This document shows positions 1-6,079 of a stretch of DNA of 8,200 bases, piece by piece. The notes below the pieces were generated by a model. It saw only the letters and a program-made list of their open reading frames with translations, did no database searches and was not told the origin of the DNA. The stretch spans positions 3,239 to 11,438 of the forward strand of contig NZ_DHXT01000225.1 in the NCBI RefSeq assembly GCF_002413825.1. The letters run 5' to 3'. The DNA comes from Rhodoferax sp. UBA5149. Its GTDB lineage: Bacteria > Pseudomonadota > Gammaproteobacteria > Burkholderiales > Burkholderiaceae_C. A program made the position numbers and the translations under genes. Positions within the stretch are counted from its first letter, which is position 1. Each line of letters starts with the position of its first letter.

Positions 1-864
1 CTCTCCGCCAAAAACCTCAGCGTGCGCTTCGGTGGCGTCCTGGCGGTCAACAACGTCAGCTTTGATGTCAAACAGGGCGAAGTATTCACCCTGATTGGCC
101 CCAACGGCGCCGGCAAGACCACGGTCTTCAATTTGATCAGCCGCATCTACACACCGACCACCGGCGAGATCATTTACCGCGGGCCGCGCGGCGTCGTCCG
201 GCTGACCGAGCAGCCGCCGCAAAATGTGGCCGGGCTGGGGATTGCGCGCACGTTTCAGAACATTGAATTGTTCGAGCACGCCACGGTGTTGCACAACCTG
301 CTGATAGGCCGCCATACGCATCGCAAGACCGGGCTTTGGCAAGACCTGTTTTTCACCCAGACGGCGCGCGACGCCGAGCTGAAAGCACGGGAAAAGGTGG
401 AAGAGGTGATCGAGCTTCTCGATCTGCAGCATCACCGCGACTCCATGGTGGCCGGCCTGCCCTACGGCGTGCGCAAGGTGGTTGAAATGGCACGCGCCTT
501 GTGCACCGAGCCCAAACTGCTGTTGCTCGATGAACCCTCCTCCGGCCTGAATGTAGAAGAAACCGATGACATGGCGTTCTGGATTCAGGACATCAAGAAC
601 GAACTGGGCATCACGGTGCTGATGGTGGAACACGACATGACACTGGTCTCCAAAGTCTCGGACCGCGTACTGGCCATGAATCAGGGTGAGGTGCTCGCCA
701 TGGGCACGCCGCTTGAAGTGCAAACCGACCCCGGTGTGATCGAAGCCTATCTCGGCTCGGTCGATGACGTCTCTTTTCTGCGCCGGGGCGTGAGCGCCGA
801 CGAGCCGCCCCCGGGGGGTCTTGACGCACGCGCGGCGAAAAACGTGGGGGCCCGTTCCTCATGA
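1..864 (+). CDS. livG: LivG-like branched-chain amino acid-type ABC transporter ATP-binding protein (5' partial)
   Basis: This is one of the two cytoplasmic ATPases that power a HAAT/Liv-type importer. The reading frame is open from base 1 and already reads into the typical LivG opening (LSAKNLSVRFGGVLAVNNVSF-like), so the true start lies upstream. The GTG at 22 is internal. Counting from the first codon, 287 residues are visible: Walker A GPNGAGKTT at about 33-41, Q-loop in ARTFQN near 86, the signature in its LivG form LPYGVRK at about 153-159, Walker B LLLLDEP at about 173-179, and the H-loop histidine in VEHD near 211. The Liv C-terminal block ending in EAYLG follows, and then an extra tail of about 35 residues rich in Pro, Gly and Ala. 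The stop overlaps the next start in ATGA (861-864), so translation is probably coupled to livF. The class is certain; the solute is not shown by this subunit. Confidence 0.93.
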   Translation, partial: LSAKNLSVRFGGVLAVNNVSFDVKQGEVFTLIGPNGAGKTTVFNLISRIYTPTTGEIIYRGPRGVVRLTEQPPQNVAGLGIARTFQNIELFEHATVLHNLLIGRHTHRKTGLWQDLFFTQTARDAELKAREKVEEVIELLDLQHHRDSMVAGLPYGVRKVVEMARALCTEPKLLLLDEPSSGLNVEETDDMAFWIQDIKNELGITVLMVEHDMTLVSKVSDRVLAMNQGEVLAMGTPLEVQTDPGVIEAYLGSVDDVSFLRRGVSADEPPPGGLDARAAKNVGARSS

Positions 865-1658
865 GTACCCATCCCCCCGCCGTGAGCGATGTACCTGTGC
901 TCAAGCTGCTCAATGTCGAGAGCGCCTACGGCCCCATCAAGGCCATTCGCGGCGTCAGCCTGCAGGTGCGCCGCGGCGAAATTGCAACCGTGCTGGGCTC
1001 CAATGGCGCGGGCAAAACCACGATTCTGAAAACCATCTCCGGCATCATCGATCCGCGCAAGGGCTCGATTGAGTTCAAGGGCTGCGACATCACCGCCCAG
1101 GACCCCGCCTTTATAGTGCAGCAGGGCTTGAGCCATGTACCGGAGGGGCGCGAGGTGTTCCCGCTGCTGAGCGTGCATGACAACCTGCTGATGGGCGCCT
1201 ATATCCGCAAGGACCGCGATGGCGTGGCCAAAGACATGGAAGACGTCTACAACTACTTTCCGATCCTGCGCGAACGCGCCACGCAGGACGCCGGCCTGCT
1301 GTCGGGCGGGCAGCAGCAAATGCTGGCGATCTCGCGCGCGCTGATGGCCAACCCCGACCTCATCTTGCTGGACGAGCCCAGTCTGGGCCTGAGCCCGAAG
1401 CTGACCAAAGAGATCTTCGAGATCGTGGTGCGCATCAACCGCGAACGCGGCACCACTATTCTGCTGGTGGAGCAAAACGCCAACATGGCGCTCAACGCCT
1501 CGGACTACGGCTATGTGCTGGAGAACGGCCGCATCGTGATGGAAGACACCTGCGCCCGCCTGCGTGAGAAGGACGATATCAAGGAGTTCTACCTCGGGCT
1601 CAAGGAAGATGGCGTACGCGGTGAGCGGCGCTGGAAGAAGAAGAAAACCTGGAGATAA
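861..1658 (+). CDS. livF: LivF-like branched-chain amino acid-type ABC transporter ATP-binding protein
   Basis: This is the second ATPase of the importer and would pair with LivG on the cytoplasmic face of a LivHM-type permease. It has 265 residues: Walker A GSNGAGKTT at 46-54, the LivF-typical SHVPEGREVFP at 91-101, signature LSGGQQQ at about 147-153, Walker B LILLDEP at 167-173, and the switch position in LVEQN, where Gln replaces His as is usual in LivF. The protein is slightly longer than classical LivF (about 235) because of an N-terminal lead of about 12 residues and a strongly basic C-terminal tail (RRWKKKKTWR). The ATG overlaps the livG stop by 4 bases. A run of five G at 846-850 is the only ribosome-binding candidate, which supports coupling. 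The CoA ligase start follows 4 bases after the stop, so the genes are almost certainly cotranscribed. Confidence 0.94.
   Translation: MSTHPPAVSDVPVLKLLNVESAYGPIKAIRGVSLQVRRGEIATVLGSNGAGKTTILKTISGIIDPRKGSIEFKGCDITAQDPAFIVQQGLSHVPEGREVFPLLSVHDNLLMGAYIRKDRDGVAKDMEDVYNYFPILRERATQDAGLLSGGQQQMLAISRALMANPDLILLDEPSLGLSPKLTKEIFEIVVRINRERGTTILLVEQNANMALNASDYGYVLENGRIVMEDTCARLREKDDIKEFYLGLKEDGVRGERRWKKKKTWR
1651..1654 (+). promoter_or_regulatory. Ribosome binding site of the CoA ligase
   Basis: GGAG lies inside the last codons of livF, 8 bases before the ATG at 1663. It decides the ligase start: the frame is open further upstream to a GTG at 1564, but that would need a 95-base overlap with livF and gives an unlike-family N-terminus. 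Confidence 0.75.
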
Positions 1659-1662
1659 ATCG

Positions 1663-3519
1663 ATGAGCAAACTCTGGGACCTGAGCAAAATCCAGCCCAA
1701 TCACGAGATCGTGATGCCGGGCGAAACCATTTCGGCGATGTTCTGGAACGCCGTGGCGCAACGCGGCCCGAATGTCTGGATGCGCCAAAAACACCTGGGT
1801 CTGTGGCGCAGCTGGACCTGGAACCAGTCGGCCGATGCCGTGCGCGAAATAGCTGGCGGCCTGATGAGCCTGGGTTTTGCCGAGGGTGAATGCGCCTCCA
1901 TTCTGTCCAACACCGTGGTGGAATGGGTGTGGGCGGACCTCGCCGTTCTGTCCTGCGGCGGCGTCTCCAACGGCATCTACCCGACCGATGCCGCCTCACA
2001 GGTTCACTACCTGTGCGAGGACTCGCGCACCACCATCTTGTTTGTGGAAGACGACGAGCAACTGGACAAGGCGCTCGAAGTACGCGACCAGCTGCCGGGA
2101 CTGCGCCAAATTGTGGTGTTTGACATGGAGGGGTTGCGCGACCTCAAGGATGCGAACGTCATCAGTCTGGATGAGTTGCGCCTACTGGGGCGCAAGTACC
2201 TGGCGCCACGCCCGGACGAGCTGCAACGGCGCGTTGACGCCTGCAGGCCCGAAGACCTGGCCATTCTGGTCTACACCTCCGGCACCACCGGTAGACCGAA
2301 GGGCGCCATGCATCTGCACGCCGGGCTGGTCTTCACCGTGCGCGGCTACAACACGCTGGTGGCCCAGGACGAGCACGATGAACGCATGTGCTTTCTGCCG
2401 CTGTGCCATATTGCAGAGCGCATGGGCGGCGAGTACTTTGCCTTGTACACGGGCACCAAGCTGAACTTTGTGGAGAAACCGGAGACCATCCCCGAGAATG
2501 TGCGCGAGATTGCGCCCACCGTTTTCACCGCGGTGCCGCGAGTGTGGGAGAAGTTTTATTCGGGCGTCATGATTTCCCTGAAGGAGTCCGGAGCCGTCAG
2601 CCAAGCCGCCTACGCCTGGAGCATCGGTGTTGGCATCGGGATTGCCGACAAGGTCTTGGCCGGGCAAGCGGTGGGCGCTTGGCTCAAGTGCAAGTTCCAA
2701 ATCGCGCAGTGGCTGGCCTTGAACAATGTACGCAAGCTCATTGGCATTCACCGTGCCCGCTTCCTAGTGACCGGTGCCGCACCCATCTCACCCGATCTGG
2801 TGCGCTGGTACCTGGCGCTGGGCGTGCCCATGCTGGAGGTGTGGGGCATGACGGAAACCTGTGGCGCGTCCACTGGCGTGCCCGCCAGCCGCATGCGCCC
2901 CGGCTCCATCGGGCCCGCCGCCGCTTTCAATGAAGTCCGGCTGGACCCCGTCAGCGGCGAGATTCTGGTGCGCGGTAAAAACGTCTTTGCCGGCTACCTG
3001 AACCTGCCGGAAAAAACAGCGGAGACCATCGACCAGAACGGCTGGCTGCACACCGGCGATGTGGGCGTGATGGATGCGGACGGCTACTTCCGCATCACCG
3101 ACCGCATGAAGGACATCATCATCACGGCCGGTGGCAAAAACGTCACCCCCAGCGAACTGGAAAATGACCTGAAATTCTCACCCTACATCACCGATGCGGT
3201 GGTGATCGGCGACAAGCGCCGCTACCTCACCGTGATCATCATGATCGACCAGGAAAACGTAGAGAAATTTGCCCAGGACCAGGACGTGCCCTTCAGCAAC
3301 TATGCGTCACTGACCCGCTCGTCCGAGGTGCAAGCGCTGATCCAAGGCGAGATCGACCGCGTCAACAAGAAGTTTGCCCGCGTCGAGCAGATCAAGAAAT
3401 TCTTCCTGCTGGAAAACCAGCTCACAGCAGAAGATGAGGAGCTCACCCCCACGATGAAGCTCAAACGCAAGCTGGTCGAAAAGAAATACTCAACTCAAAT
3501 TGAGGCCATGTACCGTTAA
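1663..3519 (+). CDS. AMP-forming acyl-CoA synthetase (long-chain fatty acid-CoA ligase-like)
   Basis: This is a member of the ANL adenylate-forming superfamily, most like the long-chain acyl-CoA ligase branch. It would activate a carboxylic acid with ATP to an acyl-AMP and then transfer the acyl group to CoA in the cytoplasm. At 618 residues it has the usual length for that branch. Visible motifs are the phosphate-binding loop YTSGTTGRPKG (204-214), the adenine-side motif VWGMTE (393-398), HTGD with the ribose-binding Asp466, the hinge region ITDRMKD (478-484, Arg481), and the C-terminal TPTMKLKRK, in which Lys599 is the probable adenylation lysine. There is no signal peptide or membrane segment. 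The gene starts 4 bases after livF and ends 20 bases before SBP1, so it is embedded in the transporter operon. That placement suggests the imported solute is the substrate. Fatty, alicyclic or aromatic acids are all possible; the sequence alone does not decide the chain or ring type. Confidence 0.9.
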   Translation: MSKLWDLSKIQPNHEIVMPGETISAMFWNAVAQRGPNVWMRQKHLGLWRSWTWNQSADAVREIAGGLMSLGFAEGECASILSNTVVEWVWADLAVLSCGGVSNGIYPTDAASQVHYLCEDSRTTILFVEDDEQLDKALEVRDQLPGLRQIVVFDMEGLRDLKDANVISLDELRLLGRKYLAPRPDELQRRVDACRPEDLAILVYTSGTTGRPKGAMHLHAGLVFTVRGYNTLVAQDEHDERMCFLPLCHIAERMGGEYFALYTGTKLNFVEKPETIPENVREIAPTVFTAVPRVWEKFYSGVMISLKESGAVSQAAYAWSIGVGIGIADKVLAGQAVGAWLKCKFQIAQWLALNNVRKLIGIHRARFLVTGAAPISPDLVRWYLALGVPMLEVWGMTETCGASTGVPASRMRPGSIGPAAAFNEVRLDPVSGEILVRGKNVFAGYLNLPEKTAETIDQNGWLHTGDVGVMDADGYFRITDRMKDIIITAGGKNVTPSELENDLKFSPYITDAVVIGDKRRYLTVIIMIDQENVEKFAQDQDVPFSNYASLTRSSEVQALIQGEIDRVNKKFARVEQIKKFFLLENQLTAEDEELTPTMKLKRKLVEKKYSTQIEAMYR

Positions 3520-3539
3520 TTTTTATGGATGAACTCACA

Positions 3540-4703
3540 ATGAAACTCAAGCATTCCCTCATCTTCGCCATCCTGGCCGCGGCCAGCACGCTGTCGACGG
3601 CCCAACAACAGGGCATTAGCAAGAACGAAATCCTTATAGGCACGATTCAAGACTTGTCAGGTCCGTTGGCGGGCTATGGCAAGCAGGCTCGCAACGGCAT
3701 GCTGTTGCGCGTCGAGGAAATCAATGAGCAAGGCGGCATTTACGGCCGAAAGATCAAACTGCTGGTGGAGGATCATGGCTACGATCCCAAAAAGGCCGTT
3801 CTTGCCGCACAAAAACTGGTGAACCAGGACAAGATCTTCTTGATGGTGGGTCATATCGGCACGGCGCAGAACAATGCGGCCATGCCCATTCAGTTCGAAA
3901 AGGAAGTGATCAATTTCTTTCCGCTGACAGCCGCGCGCGAAATGTACGAACCCTTCCATCGTCTGAAGTTCTCGGTCGCCCCCACCTACTATGAACAGAT
4001 CAAAACCTCACTGCCCAAGTTGCTCAGGCAGAAAAATATCACCAAGGTCTGTGCCATTTACCAGGATGATGAGTTTGGTCTTGAAGTCTTGCGCGGCACT
4101 GTGGACGCACTGAAGTCCGAGAAGATGGTCATCACTGAAAAAACCTCCTTTAAACGCGGCGCGACCGACTTCTCCTCCCAGGTCGCGCGCACCAAGGCCG
4201 CGGGCTGCGAGCTGGTGGTGCTGGGCACCATCATTCGCGAAACCGTGGGCACCATTGGCGAGGCGCGCAAGACCGGCTTCAACCCCGTGTTTATGGGCTC
4301 CAGCGCAGCCTACTCCGAGCTGATCCCCAAACTGGGCGGTAAATTGGTGGAAGGGATGTACGCCACCATGACCTCGCAGATTCCGTACGTGGACGACAGC
4401 TCGCAGCCTGTGCGCTTCTGGGCCAACAAGTACAAGACCAAGTTCAACGAAGACCCTTCGGTGATGTCCGTGTTTGGCTATACCGCCATCGACGTGTTCG
4501 CCAAGGCGATGCAGGGTGCGGGCGCGCGGCCCACCACCTCCAAATTCATCCGCGCCATGGAAACCATTCAGATCCCCGGCGATATGTTTGGCACCCCGCC
4601 GCTGAAGTTCACCCCCACCCGCCGCCTGGGCAGCGATGTCTCCCGGCTGTCGCAGATTCAGGATGGCAAATGGAAGGTCGTCATCGACTACGTCAAGCCA
4701 TAA
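3540..4703 (+). CDS. Periplasmic solute-binding protein of Liv/HAAT ABC importer, paralog 1
   Basis: This is a type 1 periplasmic binding protein (Peripla_BP_6-like, LivJ/LivK fold) that would deliver solute to the upstream LivFG transporter. From the ATG at 3540 it has 387 residues: a signal peptide with basic start MKLKH, a hydrophobic core, and a likely signal peptidase I site after STA (residue 21). There is no lipobox Cys, so it should be soluble. Family landmarks are IQDLSGPLAG (36-45), HIGTAQN (105-111), the TAAREMYEP block (130-138), YQDDEFG (174-180), and Cys171 and Cys223. I prefer the start at 3540 because the paralogs begin MKLKH/MKFKA and GGATGA lies 7 bases upstream. An in-frame ATG at 3525 has no ribosome binding site. 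The gene follows the ligase by 20 bases with no terminator between, so it is probably in the same transcript. The ligand is unknown. Confidence 0.9.
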   Translation: MKLKHSLIFAILAAASTLSTAQQQGISKNEILIGTIQDLSGPLAGYGKQARNGMLLRVEEINEQGGIYGRKIKLLVEDHGYDPKKAVLAAQKLVNQDKIFLMVGHIGTAQNNAAMPIQFEKEVINFFPLTAAREMYEPFHRLKFSVAPTYYEQIKTSLPKLLRQKNITKVCAIYQDDEFGLEVLRGTVDALKSEKMVITEKTSFKRGATDFSSQVARTKAAGCELVVLGTIIRETVGTIGEARKTGFNPVFMGSSAAYSELIPKLGGKLVEGMYATMTSQIPYVDDSSQPVRFWANKYKTKFNEDPSVMSVFGYTAIDVFAKAMQGAGARPTTSKFIRAMETIQIPGDMFGTPPLKFTPTRRLGSDVSRLSQIQDGKWKVVIDYVKP

Positions 4704-4806
4704 ACGACCGTCCGCTGCGGTTGACACCAGCCTAGGCAACGCGGCTATCGACCAGGCATCGGGGGTGGGCGTGATGGCCATGTACCACTCCCTCTCAACG
4801 AATTTT

Positions 4807-4811
4807 GGAAG
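4807..4811 (+). promoter_or_regulatory. Ribosome binding site supporting a TTG start for SBP2
   Basis: GGAAG lies 6 bases before the TTG at 4818. No ATG or GTG in this frame precedes the signal peptide, and translation from the TTG gives MKLKH, matching the start of SBP1. Confidence 0.7.
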
Positions 4812-4817
4812 TACAGA

Positions 4818-5978
4818 TTGAAACTCAAACACGTCACCCTTCTTGCCCTCATGGCGCTGGCCGCGACGCTGGCGGGTGCCCAGCAGGGCGTGAGCAAGAC
4901 TGAAATTGTGATCGGCACCATTCAGGATCTATCGGGCCCACTGGCAGGCTACGGCAAACAGGCGCGCAATGGCATGCAACTGCGCGTGGACGAAATCAAT
5001 GAGCAGGGCGGCGTGCATGGGCGCAAGCTCAAACTGTTGATCGAAGACTCCGGCTATGACCCCAAGAAGGCCCTGCTGGCGGCGCAGAAGCTGGTGAACC
5101 AGGACAAAATTTTCATCATGGCCGGTCACATCGGTACCGCCCAAAACAATGCTGCCATGCCGGTGCAGTTTGAAAAAAATATCATCAACTTCATGCCGCT
5201 GACCGCCGCGCGTGAAATGTACGAACCGGTCAATCAACTCAAGTTTGCACTGCTCAGCTCCTACTACGATCAAATGCGCCTGATGCTGCCCAAAATGGTC
5301 AAGGACAAGAGTGTCAAGAAAGTGTGCGCTATTTATCAGGACGACGAGTTCGGCCTTGAAGTGTTGCGGGGCGCCGAGGCCGGCCTCAAATCCATATCGC
5401 TGGAGATGGTCGAGAAGACCTCGTTCAAACGGGGCGCCACCGACTTCTCCTCCCAGGTGGCCAAGATGAAAGCTGCGGGCTGTGAACTGGTGGTGCTGGG
5501 TACCATCATCCGCGAAACCATTGGCACCATCGCCGAATCGCGCAAGAACAGCTTCAATCCGATCTTCTTTGGCTCGGTCGCCGCTTACACCGACCTGATT
5601 CACAAACTCGGTGGCAAGGGGATGGACGGCATGTACGCCTCCATGACCTGGCAGAACCCCTACCTGGACGAGACATCACAACCGATCCGGTTCTGGGCCA
5701 ACAAATACAAGACCAAATTCAATGAAGACCCGGCCGTGTTTTCGGTTTATGGCTACACCATCATCGACAACCTGATCCGCGCCGCACAAAAAGCAGGCCC
5801 TAATCTCAGCACGGATAGCTTCATCAAGGCCATGGACAGCATGACGGTTCCGTCAGATATCTTTGGCGGACCGCCCATGTCATTCAGCCCGACCCGACAC
5901 CTGGGCAGCAACAGGCAGCGCCTGTCGCAGATTCAGGATGGCAAATGGAAGGTGGTCTCGGATTACGTCAAACCCTAG
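4818..5978 (+). CDS. Periplasmic solute-binding protein of Liv/HAAT ABC importer, paralog 2 (TTG start)
   Basis: This is the second of three tandem type 1 periplasmic binding proteins, with 386 residues. It aligns end to end with SBP1 with a single-residue gap near the mature N-terminus; by eye about 70% of positions are identical. The signal peptide ends with AGA followed by QQG, a good signal peptidase I site after residue 21, with no lipobox. Cys170 and Cys222 match the cysteine pair of the paralogs. The family blocks IQDLSGPLAG, HIGTAQN, TAAREMYEP, YQDDEFG and RFWANKYKTKFNEDP are all kept. It differs from SBP1 mostly around residues 137-168, at the MTWQNPY segment (Trp278), and in the C-terminal third. 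The start codon is TTG, which may lower expression relative to its neighbours. It lies 114 bases after SBP1 and 101 before SBP3. A different but related ligand, or a different affinity, is the simplest explanation for keeping it. Confidence 0.9.
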   Translation: MKLKHVTLLALMALAATLAGAQQGVSKTEIVIGTIQDLSGPLAGYGKQARNGMQLRVDEINEQGGVHGRKLKLLIEDSGYDPKKALLAAQKLVNQDKIFIMAGHIGTAQNNAAMPVQFEKNIINFMPLTAAREMYEPVNQLKFALLSSYYDQMRLMLPKMVKDKSVKKVCAIYQDDEFGLEVLRGAEAGLKSISLEMVEKTSFKRGATDFSSQVAKMKAAGCELVVLGTIIRETIGTIAESRKNSFNPIFFGSVAAYTDLIHKLGGKGMDGMYASMTWQNPYLDETSQPIRFWANKYKTKFNEDPAVFSVYGYTIIDNLIRAAQKAGPNLSTDSFIKAMDSMTVPSDIFGGPPMSFSPTRHLGSNRQRLSQIQDGKWKVVSDYVKP

Positions 5979-6006
5979 TAGTTTCCCTTTGGGGGTTTGC
6001 GACAGC

Positions 6007-6034
6007 TTGACATTTTTCGTGTGACGTCAAAAAT
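6007..6034 (+). promoter_or_regulatory. Candidate sigma70-type promoter for SBP3
   Basis: A perfect TTGACA at 6007-6012 is followed after 16 bases by AAAAAT at 6029-6034, a 4-of-6 match to TATAAT. The expected start point is near 6041, in the loop of the terminator hairpin, leaving a leader of about 40 bases with the SBP3 ribosome binding site. The -35 is strong and the -10 weak, so the call is tentative. Confidence 0.4.
6022..6029. promoter_or_regulatory. Perfect 8-base palindrome TGACGTCA in the promoter spacer
   Basis: The palindrome sits between the candidate -35 and -10 boxes, where a bound regulator would block polymerase. It is short and no second copy was noticed nearby, so it may be chance. 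Confidence 0.2.
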
Positions 6035-6060
6035 GCGTGGTAGATGCCACGCATTTTTTT
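6029..6060 (+). terminator. Intrinsic terminator after SBP2
   Basis: Arms AAAAATGCGTGG (6029-6040) and CCACGCATTTTT (6047-6058) pair perfectly over 12 bases around a 6-base loop, with a run of seven T at 6054-6060. It should stop much of the transcript coming from SBP2, only 19 bases before the SBP3 start codon. Confidence 0.8.
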
Positions 6061-6068
6061 GCCTGAAC

Positions 6069-6073
6069 GGAGA
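6069..6073 (+). promoter_or_regulatory. Ribosome binding site of SBP3
   Basis: GGAGA lies 6 bases before the ATG at 6080 and downstream of the terminator hairpin. It is the strongest of the three SBP ribosome binding sites. Confidence 0.75.
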
Positions 6074-6079
6074 TAAATC

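Noticed and set aside
1564..1662. Upstream GTG start for the CoA ligase
   Set aside because: It would overlap livF by 95 bases and add a 33-residue basic segment unlike the family; GGAG before the ATG at 1663 fits better.
747..1700. 317-codon open frame on the - strand
   Set aside because: It lies wholly across livF and its junctions, its translation is low-complexity and like no known protein, and livF on the + strand has every ABC ATPase motif. It is a shadow of GC-rich coding sequence.
3525..3539. ATG at 3525 as the SBP1 start
   Set aside because: It has no ribosome binding site, and the extra five residues would disrupt the basic start of the signal peptide shared by all three paralogs.
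3540..3620. Lipoprotein signal in the SBPs
   Set aside because: No Cys follows the hydrophobic core in any of the three; the sites look like ordinary signal peptidase I cleavage before QQ.
4636..4821. 61-codon open frame spanning the end of SBP1 and the gap
   Set aside because: It mostly overlaps SBP1 out of frame, has no convincing ribosome binding site, and shows no recognisable protein.
4008..4832. 274-codon open frame on the - strand
   Set aside because: It is antisense to SBP1. Similar antisense frames appear opposite SBP2 (4929-5603) and SBP3 (6194-6718) because the three genes share sequence; the recurrence reflects homology, not a real antisense gene.
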